Positions 41,473 to 50,724 of a stretch of 64,000 bases of DNA are shown in pieces (the first letter of the stretch is position 1; the number at the start of each line of letters is the position of its first letter). This stretch comes from JALZEG01 sp046263255 (GTDB taxonomy: Bacteria; Actinomycetota; CADDZG01; WHSQ01). The notes beneath the pieces are model-generated. The model was given only the letters and a program-made list of their open reading frames with translations. It did not search any database and had not been told where the DNA came from. Both the position numbers and the translations under genes were made by a program. The stretch spans positions 1 to 64,000 of the forward strand of contig JBHELD010000006.1 of assembly GCA_046263255.1 (NCBI GenBank), in the 5' to 3' direction.

Positions 41473-42564
41473 GTGGCCGCCGTACGCGTTGCTCTGACGA
41501 TCGAGCAGTGCTGGCACGAGGTCCCGGGCGGAACGGCGGTCGCGGCGCTCGGGATGGCGCGCGGCGTGGCCGCGGCCGGCGCCGAGGTCGTCGGGGTCGC
41601 GGCTCGTCACCGGAGGCTCCCTCCCGACCCGTGGGCCCCGCCTTTCGAGGTCCGGAGCCTCCCGCTTCCCCGCATCGCGCTCTACGAGTCGTGGCACCGG
41701 CTGCGCGTGCCGAAGGTCGAGCGCGCCACCGGTCGCGTAGACGTCGTCCACGCGACCGCGTTCCCGATGCCCCCGCGCTCCGCGCCCGTCGTCCTCACGA
41801 TCCACGACCTCGCCTGGATCGACAACCCCGCGCACTTCACGCGCCGCGGGCTGTCCTTCTTCCGGCGCGGCCTCGACCTCGCGCGGAAAGACGCGGATCT
41901 CGTCGTGGTGCCGTCGGAGACGACGCAGCGTGCCTGCCTCCGGCACGGCTTCTCGGAGGAGCGCGTGCGGGTCGTCCCGCTCGGCGTCGACACGGTCCGC
42001 GCGACCGACGAGGAGGTCGCCGCGGTCAAGAGCCGTTACGGTCTCACGCGGCCCTACGTGCTGTGGACCGGGACCGTCGAGCCGCGCAAGAACCTTGCGG
42101 GGCTCCTCTCCGCGTACCGGGAGCTGCGGCGGGACGCCGACCTCGTCCTCGCCGGGCCGAAGGGATGGAACGAGGACCTCGAGGCTCTTCTCGGCGCAGA
42201 ACGTTCGGGGATCCACGTGCTGGGGTTCGTCCCCGCGGCGGACCTCTCCGCCCTCTACCGCGGGGCGGAGGTGTTCTGCTTCCCCAGCTTCGTGGAAGGA
42301 TTCGGGTTCCCCGTCCTCGAGGCGATGGCGCAACGGACTCCCGTGGTGACGTCCGCCGGCACGTCGACCGAGGAAGTCGCAAGCGAAGCCGGCATCCTCG
42401 TCGACCCGCGGGACCCGTCGTCGATAGCGGCGGGCATCGCAGAGCTCCTCGACGACCCGCAGCGCCGAGAGGAGCTGGCGACCGCCGGCGCCGAGCGGGC
42501 GGCCAGCTACACGTGGGACCGCACCGGCCGGGCGCTCGTCGAGGCGTACGAGGAGGTGACGTGA
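41473..42564 (+). CDS. GT4 family glycosyltransferase
   Basis: 363 residues from GTG 41473. GT-B features: VALTIEQCWHEVPGGTAVAA, TIHDLAWIDNPAHFTRRGLS, LWTGTVEPRKNLAGLLSAYR and EGFGFPVLEAMAQRTPVVTS. It is closely similar in layout to the divergent GT4 gene, suggesting an old duplication. First of three consecutive GT4 genes on this strand; the next starts 1 bp after its stop. The leaderless promoter overlaps that of the divergent gene. Confidence 0.85.
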   Translation: MAAVRVALTIEQCWHEVPGGTAVAALGMARGVAAAGAEVVGVAARHRRLPPDPWAPPFEVRSLPLPRIALYESWHRLRVPKVERATGRVDVVHATAFPMPPRSAPVVLTIHDLAWIDNPAHFTRRGLSFFRRGLDLARKDADLVVVPSETTQRACLRHGFSEERVRVVPLGVDTVRATDEEVAAVKSRYGLTRPYVLWTGTVEPRKNLAGLLSAYRELRRDADLVLAGPKGWNEDLEALLGAERSGIHVLGFVPAADLSALYRGAEVFCFPSFVEGFGFPVLEAMAQRTPVVTSAGTSTEEVASEAGILVDPRDPSSIAAGIAELLDDPQRREELATAGAERAASYTWDRTGRALVEAYEEVT

Positions 42565-42565
42565 G

Positions 42566-43726
42566 GTGGAGCGCAGGAAGGTCGGCATCAACCTGCTGTG
42601 GATGGTCCCGGGGGTAGTCGGCGGATCCGAGACGTACACCACGCGTCTTCTCAGCGGGCTCGCGGAGCAGTCGTCGCCGGACCTCCACTACACGCTCTTC
42701 ACGCTCCCGCAGTTCGCGACGGCGCATCCGGAGTTCGCTGCGGAGTTCGACGTCGCGTTCGCGCCGGTGACGGGACAGTGGAAGTCGTTTCGCGTCGCGG
42801 GCGAGAACTCGTGGCTCGCGCTGCAGGCGCGCCTGAAGAAGATCGACCTCATCCACCACGCGGGCGGGACCATGCCGCTCGTGCACACGGCGCGGCCCGT
42901 GCTCACGATCCACGACCTCCAGTACCTCTTCTACCCGGAGTACTTCACGCGCACGAAGCTGACGTGGCTGCGCCGGATGGTCCCTCGCTCGGCCGAGGCC
43001 GCACGAGTCGTCCTCGTCCCGAGCGAGTTCACGCGCCGTACTGTGATCGAACGTCTTAACATCGACCCGTCGGTCGTGATCGTCGTGCCGCACGGGATCT
43101 CGCCGCGCGAGCCGCGGGGGCCGGTGCCGGACCTGCGCGACCGCTACGAGCTGCACGGGCCGATCTTCCTGTACCCGGCGGCGTCCTACCCGCACAAGAA
43201 CCACATCCTGCTGCTCGAGGCCTTCAAGAAGCTCTTGTCGGTCCACCCCGCGGCGCTGCTCGTGCTGACGGGGGCAAAGGCGTACACCGAGTCGCCGACC
43301 GCGGCGCAGATGGAGGCGCGCATCGAGGAGGAGATAAAGACGCTCGGCATAGGGGAGAGCGTGAGACGGCTCGGGTTCGTGCCGTCGGACGACCTCGACG
43401 CGCTGTACCAGGAGGCGGTCGCGACGCTGTTCCCGTCGAAGTTCGAGGGGTTCGGGGCGCCGGTCCTCGAGGCGATGAGCCGCGGGTGCCCGGTCGTGGC
43501 CGCGAACGTCACCGCGCTGCCGGAGGTCGTCGGCGACAACGGGCTGCTGATCTCCCCCGACAACGCCGACGAATGGTGCGAGAGGATGTGCAACCTGCTC
43601 CAGGACGAGGAGCTGCGCGCCCGTCTTGCGAAGCTGGGCCCCGAACGGGCGCGGGAGTTCACGTGGGCGCGCTCCGCTGTCATCCTCGAGGACACCTACC
43701 GCCACGCGCTGGGGACGACGCTGTGA
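42566..43726 (+). CDS. GT4 family glycosyltransferase
   Basis: 386 residues. Recognised from GINLLWMVPGVVGGSETYTT, LTIHDLQYLFYPEYFTR, LYPAASYPHKNHILLLEAFK and SKFEGFGAPVLEAMSRGCPV. The GTG at 42566 is served by GAGGAGG inside the end of the previous gene, so translation is coupled. Its TGA overlaps the next start by 4 nt. No membrane helix. Sugar specificity unknown. Confidence 0.85.
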   Translation: MERRKVGINLLWMVPGVVGGSETYTTRLLSGLAEQSSPDLHYTLFTLPQFATAHPEFAAEFDVAFAPVTGQWKSFRVAGENSWLALQARLKKIDLIHHAGGTMPLVHTARPVLTIHDLQYLFYPEYFTRTKLTWLRRMVPRSAEAARVVLVPSEFTRRTVIERLNIDPSVVIVVPHGISPREPRGPVPDLRDRYELHGPIFLYPAASYPHKNHILLLEAFKKLLSVHPAALLVLTGAKAYTESPTAAQMEARIEEEIKTLGIGESVRRLGFVPSDDLDALYQEAVATLFPSKFEGFGAPVLEAMSRGCPVVAANVTALPEVVGDNGLLISPDNADEWCERMCNLLQDEELRARLAKLGPERAREFTWARSAVILEDTYRHALGTTL

Positions 43727-44949
43727 GGCTCGCGTTCCTCGTGCCCCATTTCACCCCCGACACCGCGCCGACGGGGGCCGTGGTGACGCGCATCGTGGAA
43801 GAGCTCGCCGCGCGCGGCCACCGCATCGAGGTGGTGACTGCGCTGCCCTGGTACCGAGAGCACAGGATCGAGCCGGGGTACGAGGGGCGTCTGGTCCGCT
43901 ACGAGGACACCCCCTGGGGCCGGATCGCGCGGGTGCACCCCTTCCCCGCCGGGGACAAGCGCGACATCCTGCGGCGCGCCGCGGCGTTCGGCGGATTCAG
44001 CGCCCTCGCCGCGGCCGTCGCTCTCCGCGGCCGCCGTCTCGACGGCGTCCTCGCGCTGTCGCCGCCTCTCACGCTCGGCGCCGCCGGCTGGACGGTCGCG
44101 CGCCGCCGCTCCGCCCCGCTCGTCTTCAACGTCCAGGACGTCTTCCCCGACGTCGCGGTGGAGCTGGGCGTGGTGAGGAACCCGCGCGTGGTCGCCGCCG
44201 CGCGCCGGTTGGAGCGCTGGTGCTACGCGCGCGCCGACGCCGTCACCGTCCTCTCCGAGGACCTGCGCGAGAACGTCGCGGCAAAGGCGGACGACCCGGC
44301 GAAGGTGAAGGTGATCCCGAACTTCGTCGACACGGGCTCGATCGTTCCCTCCGAGCGCGAGAGCTCCTATCGCCGCGAGCTCGGCCTTACCGGCAAGACC
44401 GTCGTGATGTACGCGGGCAACGTCGGCCTCTCGCAGTCGCTGGACCTGGTGGTCGCCGCGGCGGGCGCCCTCGAGCACGAGGAGGACCTCGTGTTCGTCG
44501 TGAACGGCGCGGGGGCCGGGCGCGACGCGCTGGAGGCGGCGGCACGGGGGCTGCGCAACGTCGTGTTCGTCGATCCACAGCCCGCCGAGCGGCTTCCGGA
44601 GGTCCTCGCGGCCGCGGACGTCCACGTCGTGCCGCTTCGACGCGGGCTGGCGCGGTCGAGCGTCCCCTCCAAGACGTACTCGATCCTCGCCGCGGCCCGG
44701 CCGCTGATCGCGAGCGTCGACGTCGGCAGCGAGGTCGCGCGCGTCGTCGAGGACTCGGGCGCGGGGGTTGCCGTGCCGCCGGAGGACCCCGAGGCGTTCA
44801 CGAAGGCCGTCAGGCGACTGATCGAGCATCCGGCCGAGGCCCGCGCGATGGGCGAGGCGGGGCGGCGCTGGGTCGAGGCCTGGGCGTCGCCGGGGCGGGT
44901 CGCGCAGGCGTACGAGGAGCTGTTCGAGAGCCTCGCGCGGCGCCGCTGA
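43723..44949 (+). CDS. GT4 family glycosyltransferase (WbuB-like)
   Basis: 408 residues from GTG 43723, overlapping the previous stop (GTGA). Motifs: LAFLVPHFTPDTAPTGAVVT, VFNVQDVFPDVAVELGVV, VVMYAGNVGLSQSLDLVVAA and SVPSKTYSILAAARPLIASV. The PSKxYSIL-type donor site and QDVFP segment match WbuB/WcaI-like transferases, which often act on fucosamine or related amino sugars. That specificity is only suggestive here. Last gene of the three-GT4 operon. Confidence 0.85.
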   Translation: MRLAFLVPHFTPDTAPTGAVVTRIVEELAARGHRIEVVTALPWYREHRIEPGYEGRLVRYEDTPWGRIARVHPFPAGDKRDILRRAAAFGGFSALAAAVALRGRRLDGVLALSPPLTLGAAGWTVARRRSAPLVFNVQDVFPDVAVELGVVRNPRVVAAARRLERWCYARADAVTVLSEDLRENVAAKADDPAKVKVIPNFVDTGSIVPSERESSYRRELGLTGKTVVMYAGNVGLSQSLDLVVAAAGALEHEEDLVFVVNGAGAGRDALEAAARGLRNVVFVDPQPAERLPEVLAAADVHVVPLRRGLARSSVPSKTYSILAAARPLIASVDVGSEVARVVEDSGAGVAVPPEDPEAFTKAVRRLIEHPAEARAMGEAGRRWVEAWASPGRVAQAYEELFESLARRR

Positions 44950-44989
44950 TCGTCTCTCACGAAATGACCCCGCCGCACGTTCTATTGCC

Positions 44990-45481
44990 ATGAGGAGCCC
45001 TTCGCAGACGCGCCGCGCGGCGCGGCCGCTGCCGCCGTTCCAGACGTTGCTCGACGCCCACAAGGACGACGTCTACCGGTTCCTCGTGAGCCTCGTAGGA
45101 CGCGCGGAGGCCGACGACTGCTTCCAGGAGACGTTCCTCGCCGCGCTGCGCGCGTACCCGTCGCTGCGCGACGGCCGGAATCTCGGCTCGTGGCTGCTGA
45201 CGATCGCGCACCACAAGGCGGTCGACGGCACGCGCCGCCGGCGGCGCAGTGCTCCGCTCCACGCCGCATCCGAACGAACCGTCGCCGCCGCCGAGCCCGA
45301 TCCCGCGCTCTGGGCGCAGGTCGGGGCCCTTCCGGTGAAGCAGCGCGCGGCGGTCGTGCTCCGGTTCGTGAACGACCTGGCCTACCGCGACATCGGGACG
45401 ATCCTCGACTGCAGCGAGGACGCGGCCCGGCGCAGCACGCACGAGGGCGTCAAACGACTACGTGAGGTGATGAGGCAATGA
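44990..45481 (+). CDS. ECF-type RNA polymerase sigma factor
   Basis: 163 residues. Region 2 is represented by LLDAHKDDVYRFLVSLVGRA, EADDCFQETFLAALRAY and WLLTIAHHKAVDGTRRRRR. Region 4 by ALPVKQRAAVVLRFVNDLAY, RDIGTILDCSEDAARRSTHE. There is no adjacent anti-sigma gene; instead its TGA overlaps the start of ogt. This sigma/Ogt pairing suggests a DNA-alkylation response in which the sigma factor may be autoregulated (inference). Confidence 0.85.
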   Translation: MRSPSQTRRAARPLPPFQTLLDAHKDDVYRFLVSLVGRAEADDCFQETFLAALRAYPSLRDGRNLGSWLLTIAHHKAVDGTRRRRRSAPLHAASERTVAAAEPDPALWAQVGALPVKQRAAVVLRFVNDLAYRDIGTILDCSEDAARRSTHEGVKRLREVMRQ

Positions 45482-46074
45482 TCGACTTGGGCAAGCAGAT
45501 GAAGGCGCAGCGGAGGGCCGTAACGGCGCCGCCGGTCGAGGGCCTGGGAGCGCGCGCCGACCGGGAAGGGCTCGTGGACGTCGCGTACGCGACGGTGGAG
45601 TCGCCGATCGGCGACCTGCTGGTGGCGACGACGGACAAGGGCCTCGTCCGCATCTCGTTCCATTCCGAGGCCGAGGACCTCGTGCTGGAGGAGCTCGCCC
45701 GCCGGATCTCGCCGCGAGTCCTGAGGACGCCGCGGAAGGTGGCCCCGGTGGCGAGAGAGCTCGACCAGTACTTCGCCGGGCGCCGCAAGAGGTTCGACGT
45801 CCCGCTCGACTGGTCGCTCGTCGGCCCCTACGCGCGGCGGGTGCTGCGGGCGACCGCCCGGATCCCCTTCGGGAAGGTCTCGACGTACCGGGAGGTCGCG
45901 GCGCAGGCGGGCAATCCTGCAGCCAGCCGCGCCGCGGGCAACGCCCTCGGGTCGAACCCGATCCCGGTCGTCGTCCCGTGCCACCGCGTCCTGAGGACCG
46001 GCGGAGGCCTCGGCGGGTACGGAGGGGGCGTCGAGACCAAGGAGCTGCTGCTGCGGCTCGAAGGCGCGATCTGA
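45478..46074 (+). CDS. ogt: Methylated-DNA-[protein]-cysteine S-methyltransferase
   Basis: 198 residues. The acceptor-cysteine motif IPVVVPCHRVLRTGG (C168) and the preceding FGKVSTYREVAAQAGNPAAS, RAAGNALGSNP form the classic helix-turn-helix and active site of O6-alkylguanine transferases. The protein removes alkyl groups from guanine in a suicide reaction. An N-terminal ~30-residue extension precedes the usual start of the fold. ATGA overlap with the sigma factor gene means coupled translation. Confidence 0.93.
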   Translation: MIDLGKQMKAQRRAVTAPPVEGLGARADREGLVDVAYATVESPIGDLLVATTDKGLVRISFHSEAEDLVLEELARRISPRVLRTPRKVAPVARELDQYFAGRRKRFDVPLDWSLVGPYARRVLRATARIPFGKVSTYREVAAQAGNPAASRAAGNALGSNPIPVVVPCHRVLRTGGGLGGYGGGVETKELLLRLEGAI

Positions 46075-46084
46075 AACGGTCCGG

Positions 46085-47515
46085 TCATTCCGAGCACTCC
46101 GGCGGCGGGTCCGACGGCGGGGGCAGCGGGATCGGCTCGATCCGCACCAGCTCCTTCGTCTCGAACGCCTCGCCGACGATCACCGCGACGTCGACGTTCC
46201 CGGGGAGGTTGCGCTCCTGGATCCGTGCGCCGGGGAGGGCCGCGGCGATCAGCTGGGCCCTCGTCTCGGCTCCGGAGCTGTCGCCGTCGTAGCGCACGAC
46301 GGTCTTCTTGAAGTCCGCGCGGGCGGCGTTGCCCACCTCCACGACGCGCGGAGCCGAGTCGCCGAGCGTCGTCGCCGCGACGAGCCCGGCCGCGGCCGTG
46401 TCGGCCGCCCCCTCGACGCCGGTCCCGTTGTAGACCCCGACGTCGATCGTCGCGGGGTCCACGTCGGGCACTCCGTCCGCCTCGGTCGGCGACTCGTTCG
46501 CCGCGATCGCGTCGAACATGACCTCCATCGCCTCGTCGTCGGGCAGCACGACCGATCCCGCCTCGTTGGTCGTCGTGCCGAGGTTCGGGACGATGTACGC
46601 CTCGTACGTCTCGGGGTCGAAGGCGCGCAGCCGCCGCCCGATGTTCAGCAGGCGGGTCAGCTTAGTGCCCTCGTCGATCACGAGGTTGTCGCCGACGGCG
46701 CGGTAGAGCTTCACGAGGCGGTCGGGCCGGAAGAACGTCGAGCTCGAGGTCACCTTGTCGAGCGCCGCGGACATGAACTTCTGCTGGTTCGCGATCCTCT
46801 CGAAGTCGCCGGTGGCGTAGTTGCGCGAGCGCACGAAACGCAGCGCACGATCGCCGTCGAACTCGACCATCCCGACGTCGTCCTCGGTGACCTCGATGCC
46901 GGTCTTGGGATCGAACGGGATCGGCTCGGTGATGCAGATCTCGACGCCGCCGATCGCGTCGACGATCTGGCGGAACCCCGCGATGTTCACCTGCGCGTAG
47001 TGGTTGATCTCGACCCCCGTGAGTTCCTCGATCGTACGCACCAGCGGCGAGGGCCCCTCCGCCAGCGCCGTGTTGATCTTGCTCGAGTACCCGCCGTCGA
47101 TGGGGACGTAGAGGTCGCGCGGGAACTGGATCATCGTCACGCGGTTGTCCGCGGGATCGACGTGGGCCAGGATGATCGTGTCGACCCGCTGGCCGCCGAC
47201 CTCCTCGGCCCCCAGCAGCAGCTGCTCCTCCTCGGTAAGCCCCTCGCGCGAGTCGGAGCCGACCAAAAGGGCGTTGAACGGATCCATCTCGTCCTTCTCG
47301 GCCGTGACCTGGTCGACCGGCTGCTGGACGATGTCCTCGAGATGGTCGTAGAGGTACTTCAACGTCCCCGTCGCGCCGAGCAGCAGGAACGACGCGACGA
47401 TGCCGGCGATCTGCCACCGCCGGCGGCGTCGCTTGCGCAGGCGCATGCGCGTGCTTCGGTCCATCGCGTCGGGCGCGAAGGGATCCAGCTCGTTCTTCCA
47501 GAAACGAAGTCTCAC
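46085..47515 (-). CDS. LytR-CpsA-Psr (LCP) family cell-wall polymer ligase with LytR_C domain
   Basis: 476 residues. A basic cytoplasmic start (RLRKRRRRRW) and one transmembrane helix (~34-54) precede the LCP domain. The domain has ALLVGSDSREG, RVDTIILAHVDP, MIQFPRDLYVPI and a C-terminal core ending RALRFVRSRNYATGDFERIA. Residues ~360-450 are a LytR_C-type domain (DVGVYNGTGVEGAADTAAAG). LCP enzymes attach lipid-linked polymers to peptidoglycan, so it may anchor the polysaccharide made here. GTG start at 47515; possible -10 elements (GATAAT/TAATCG) lie 7-9 nt upstream. Confidence 0.92.
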   Translation of the reverse strand: MRLRFWKNELDPFAPDAMDRSTRMRLRKRRRRRWQIAGIVASFLLLGATGTLKYLYDHLEDIVQQPVDQVTAEKDEMDPFNALLVGSDSREGLTEEEQLLLGAEEVGGQRVDTIILAHVDPADNRVTMIQFPRDLYVPIDGGYSSKINTALAEGPSPLVRTIEELTGVEINHYAQVNIAGFRQIVDAIGGVEICITEPIPFDPKTGIEVTEDDVGMVEFDGDRALRFVRSRNYATGDFERIANQQKFMSAALDKVTSSSTFFRPDRLVKLYRAVGDNLVIDEGTKLTRLLNIGRRLRAFDPETYEAYIVPNLGTTTNEAGSVVLPDDEAMEVMFDAIAANESPTEADGVPDVDPATIDVGVYNGTGVEGAADTAAAGLVAATTLGDSAPRVVEVGNAARADFKKTVVRYDGDSSGAETRAQLIAAALPGARIQERNLPGNVDVAVIVGEAFETKELVRIEPIPLPPPSDPPPECSE

Positions 47516-47590
47516 GATCGTCCGATTATCGGTGGGAGCGCTCGGCTAACCGCGTAGGCGGTGCGATGAAGTTGTGAAGATGGCGTTCCG

Positions 47591-48982
47591 CTAGGACTTG
47601 CCCGGCACTCCGGGTTCGGTCATCGGCATGCCGTCGAGGACCTTGTCCAGCTCTGCCGGCGGCAGCACGTCGTGCTCGAGCGCTACCTGCCTGATCGTCT
47701 TGCGCTCGGAGTACGCCTCCTTCGCGAGCTTCGCCGCGGCCTCGTACCCGATGTAGTCCGTCAGCGCGGTGCAGAGCATGAGCGACTGCTCCATCAGCTC
47801 GCGGCACCGCTCCTCGTCCGCCTTTATCCCGTCAACCAGCCGCTCGGTGAACGCGCCGACGCCGTTGGCGAGGATCGTCATCGAGAACGGCAGGTTGAAC
47901 CCGAACAGCGGCCAGAAGACGTTCAGGTCGAGCTGCCCCCCCTGCGCCGCGAGCGAGCACACCTCGTCGCAGCCGACGACCTGGAAGCAGACCATGTTCA
48001 TCATCTCGGCCATCGACGGGTTGACCTTCCCCGGCATGATCGAGGAGCCCGGCTGGACCGGAGGCAGGATGATCTCGGCGATCCCGCTGCGGGGGCCCGA
48101 CGCGAGCAGCCGGAGGTCCGACGCGATCCGCGAGATCTCGACGGCGGCGTTGCGGACGGCGCTGGAGAAGTGCGCCATGTCGGCGCCGGACTGCGTCAGG
48201 CGGAAGAAGTTGTCGCCCTTGCGGAGGTCGAACCCGGTGAGGTCGCGCAGGTGCTGGACGACGCCGTCGATGTACTCCGGCTCGGCGTTGATCCCGGTCC
48301 CCGCCGCGGTGCCGCCGAGGTTCAGCTCCTCGAGCGTCCTCGCCGCGTCGCGGAGCCGCTCGATCGCCTTCGAGATCGCGGCGGCATAGCCCGAGAACTC
48401 CTGCCCGAGACGGATGGGCACCGCGTCCTGGAGGTGCGTGCGCGCGGACTTGACGATGCCGTCGAACTCCCGCGCCCTCGACTCCAGGCTCCGCTCGAGG
48501 CCCTCCAGCGCGACGAGGAGCTTCGGCAGGACCCGCAGCGTCGCGAGCCGGACCGCGGTCGGGTTCGTGTCGTTGCTCGACTGCGCGAGGTTGACGTGGT
48601 CGTTGGGGTGCACGCGGTGGTCCCCGCCGACGATCTGCGACGCCCGGTTCGCGAGGACCTCGTTCGCGTTCATGTTGTGCGACGTCCCGGCCCCCGCCTG
48701 CCACGGGTCGATGACGAAGTGGTCCTGCAGCTTCCCCGCCAGCGCCTCGTCGGCCGCGGCGACGATGGCCTCGCCGATCTCCTTGTCGAGGCGTCCCGTG
48801 TCCATGTTCGCCAGAGCCGCGGCCTTCTTGATCACGACCATGCCCCACACGTAGTCGGGCTGGGGGGCGAACCCCGAGATCGGGAAGTTCTCCCGCGCCC
48901 GCTGGGTCTGGGCGCCGTAGAGCGCGTCCGCCGGCACGCGCACCTCGCCCATCGTGTCGTGCTCGATCCGGAAGTCGGTCAC
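47591..48982 (-). CDS. Class II fumarase/aspartase superfamily lyase
   Basis: 463 residues. It carries the superfamily signature GSSIMPGKVNPSMAEM and the segments TSHNMNANEVLANRASQ, HVNLAQSSNDTNPTAVRLAT and GGTAAGTGINAEPEY. Fumarase C-like (GAQTQRARENFPISG) and aspartase-like features (NMNANEV; C-terminal GYEAAAKLAKEAYSERKTIR) are mixed, so fumarate hydratase and aspartate ammonia-lyase both remain possible. The GTG start at 48982 has AAGGAGG about 11 nt upstream. It follows the DUF2007-like gene on the same strand. Confidence 0.85.
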   Translation of the reverse strand: MTDFRIEHDTMGEVRVPADALYGAQTQRARENFPISGFAPQPDYVWGMVVIKKAAALANMDTGRLDKEIGEAIVAAADEALAGKLQDHFVIDPWQAGAGTSHNMNANEVLANRASQIVGGDHRVHPNDHVNLAQSSNDTNPTAVRLATLRVLPKLLVALEGLERSLESRAREFDGIVKSARTHLQDAVPIRLGQEFSGYAAAISKAIERLRDAARTLEELNLGGTAAGTGINAEPEYIDGVVQHLRDLTGFDLRKGDNFFRLTQSGADMAHFSSAVRNAAVEISRIASDLRLLASGPRSGIAEIILPPVQPGSSIMPGKVNPSMAEMMNMVCFQVVGCDEVCSLAAQGGQLDLNVFWPLFGFNLPFSMTILANGVGAFTERLVDGIKADEERCRELMEQSLMLCTALTDYIGYEAAAKLAKEAYSERKTIRQVALEHDVLPPAELDKVLDGMPMTEPGVPGKS

Positions 48983-48999
48983 AGGTGCGGAACCCTCCT

Positions 49000-49485
49000 T
49001 TAGTCGTTGCACAGGATCGGGACCGCGCAGGGATGCGACGACGTCGCCGCCCGCGCGAGCGCGACCCCCGTGAACAGCGTCCCGAGCACGAGCGCCGCCG
49101 CCCACCACACGACCGGGACGCGCCAGTCCGGCTCCTGGGGCGGCGCGGGGTCGTGGTCCGGGCCGGCGAGCGCGACCTCCGCGAGGACCAGCCGGGCGTC
49201 CTGCAGCTGGCGCCGCCGGACCATCACCGTCACCGGCGCCCACGGTCTCGACGCGCCGTACAGCCAGGTGCTCGGCGCTCCTTTGTCCCGCAGGATCCGT
49301 CCCTCCACCCCGGCTACCGCGAGGCGCCCGACCAGCAGGTGCGCGTCGATGTCGTTGCGGGCGCCCAGCAGCGTCACCCAGCCCGAGCCGCCGTCGTCTC
49401 CGCCGCCGCCGCGATCGCGCGGGGGCGGGCCCCCGCCGGCGGCGCGCGTCCGGGCCGGCAGAAGCGTCGTCGATCCCGCCGCCAC
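49000..49485 (-). CDS. DUF2007-like protein with C-terminal transmembrane helix
   Basis: 161 residues from GTG 49485, 2 bp after the acyl-CoA dehydrogenase stop. After a Gly/Pro-rich N-terminus, residues ~38-100 (WVTLLGARNDIDAHLLVGRL, AVAGVEGRILRDKGAPS, ARLVLAEVAL) resemble the small signal-transducer-like DUF2007 fold. One helix follows (VVWWAAALVLGTLFTGVALA), then a short tail with two Cys. Function unknown. It is translationally linked to the dehydrogenase but metabolically unrelated as far as can be seen. Confidence 0.65.
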   Translation of the reverse strand: MAAGSTTLLPARTRAAGGGPPPRDRGGGGDDGGSGWVTLLGARNDIDAHLLVGRLAVAGVEGRILRDKGAPSTWLYGASRPWAPVTVMVRRRQLQDARLVLAEVALAGPDHDPAPPQEPDWRVPVVWWAAALVLGTLFTGVALARAATSSHPCAVPILCND

Positions 49486-49487
49486 GG

Positions 49488-50648
49488 CTAGCGCCTGCCG
49501 AAGATGCTGCGCGCGATCACCACGCGCTGGATCTGGTTCGTGCCCTCGTAGATCTGCGTGATCTTGGCGTCGCGCATGTACCTCTCCACCGGGTACTCCT
49601 TGACGTACCCGTAGCCGCCGAGGGCCTGGACGCAGTCGGTCGTCACCCGCATCGCGACGTCCGACGCGTAGCACTTCGCGATCGCGGCCCAGTAGGACAC
49701 GTCGGGCGCGCCTTGGTCGACCGCGACCGCGGCGCGGTAGACCGCGAAGCGGGCGGTCTCGATCGCCATCGCCATGTCGGCGAACATGAACTGCATCCCC
49801 TGGAACGACGAGACCGGCCTGCCGAACTGGCGCCGCTCGTTGCAGTAGCCGACGGCGAAGTCGAAGGCTCCCTGCGCGATCCCGAGCGCCTGGGCGGCCA
49901 CGGTCGGCCGGGAGAAGTCGAGCGTCCGGAGCGCGATCTGGAAGCCCTTGTCGACCTCGCCGATCACGTACTCGCCCGGGACCCTGCAGTCCTCGAGGAT
50001 CACCTCGCGCGTGGGCGACCCTCTGATCCCCATCTTGTCTTCCTTGCGCCCCAGCGAGAAGCCGTCCATGTCCTTGGCGACGAGGAAGGCCGTGATGTTC
50101 TTGCCCTTGGGCGCGTCGGGGTTGGTTACCGCGAAGTACGTGTAGAGGTCGCTCGAGCCGGCGCCGGTGATGAACCGTTTGGAGCCGTTGAGGATCCAGT
50201 CGTCGCCGTCGCGGACCGCGCGGCTCTTCATACCCGCCGCGTCCGAGCCGGAGCTCGGCTCCGTCAGGCAGTACGACATGCGGTGCTCGCCGTTCGTGAT
50301 GCCCGTGCAGACCTTCTTCTTCATCTGCTCGCTGCCGGCGAGGAGCACCGGGATCGCGCCGAGCTTGTTCACGGCGGTGATCAGAGCGACGCCGCCGGAC
50401 GCCCGGGAGATCTCCTCCACGAGCAGGCACAGCTCGACGGCGCCCCCGCCCGCGCCGCCGTACTCCTCGGGGAAGGAGACGCCGGTGAAGCCGTTTCGCA
50501 CCATGAGCTCGTCGATGTCCCACGGGTATTCGTCGGACTCGTCGATCTCGGCGGCGCGAGGCCGGATCTTCTCCTCGACGAGCTCGCGCACGGACCGGCG
50601 GAAAGCCTCCTGCTCCTCGGTGAACGCGAAGCTGAGTCCCTCGCTCAT
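49488..50648 (-). CDS. Acyl-CoA dehydrogenase
   Basis: 386 residues. FAD-dependent family motifs: YCLTEPSSGSDAAGMKSRAV, EDKMGIRGSPTREVILEDC, RRQFGRPVSSFQGMQFMFAD and ALGGYGYVKEYPVERYMRDA, with the catalytic Glu in QIYEGTNQIQRVVIAR. It resembles short/branched-chain or butyryl-CoA dehydrogenases. Given the divergent ccr gene, a role with C4-C5 acyl-CoAs, possibly in the ethylmalonyl-CoA pathway, is plausible but unproven. ATG 50648 lies 6 nt after TACGAT, hence leaderless. Confidence 0.92.
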   Translation of the reverse strand: MSEGLSFAFTEEQEAFRRSVRELVEEKIRPRAAEIDESDEYPWDIDELMVRNGFTGVSFPEEYGGAGGGAVELCLLVEEISRASGGVALITAVNKLGAIPVLLAGSEQMKKKVCTGITNGEHRMSYCLTEPSSGSDAAGMKSRAVRDGDDWILNGSKRFITGAGSSDLYTYFAVTNPDAPKGKNITAFLVAKDMDGFSLGRKEDKMGIRGSPTREVILEDCRVPGEYVIGEVDKGFQIALRTLDFSRPTVAAQALGIAQGAFDFAVGYCNERRQFGRPVSSFQGMQFMFADMAMAIETARFAVYRAAVAVDQGAPDVSYWAAIAKCYASDVAMRVTTDCVQALGGYGYVKEYPVERYMRDAKITQIYEGTNQIQRVVIARSIFGRR

Positions 50649-50693
50649 GGGGCCATCGTACGCCGTGCGCCGCGGCTCGGCCGCCCCAACCCG

Positions 50694-50716
50694 ACCGAAC
50701 GGTCTAGTCGTTCGGT
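50694..50716. promoter_or_regulatory. TetR-type operator between acyl-CoA dehydrogenase and ccr
   Basis: A perfect inverted repeat, ACCGAACG-GTCTAGT-CGTTCGGT (8-bp arms, 7-bp spacer), sits in the 106-bp divergent gap. This is the style of operator used by actinobacterial TetR repressors of fatty-acid and acyl-CoA genes. A TAAGCT at 50716-50721 could be the ccr -10, placing the operator over that promoter. No TetR gene is in the window. Confidence 0.7.
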
Positions 50717-50724
50717 AAGCTGCG

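Noticed and set aside
49000..50523. Continuous ~500-codon minus-strand frame across the DUF2007-like and acyl-CoA dehydrogenase genes
   Set aside because: Only its last 161 residues are a plausible protein. The upstream part is a shadow of the dehydrogenase, which has all its catalytic motifs in another frame.
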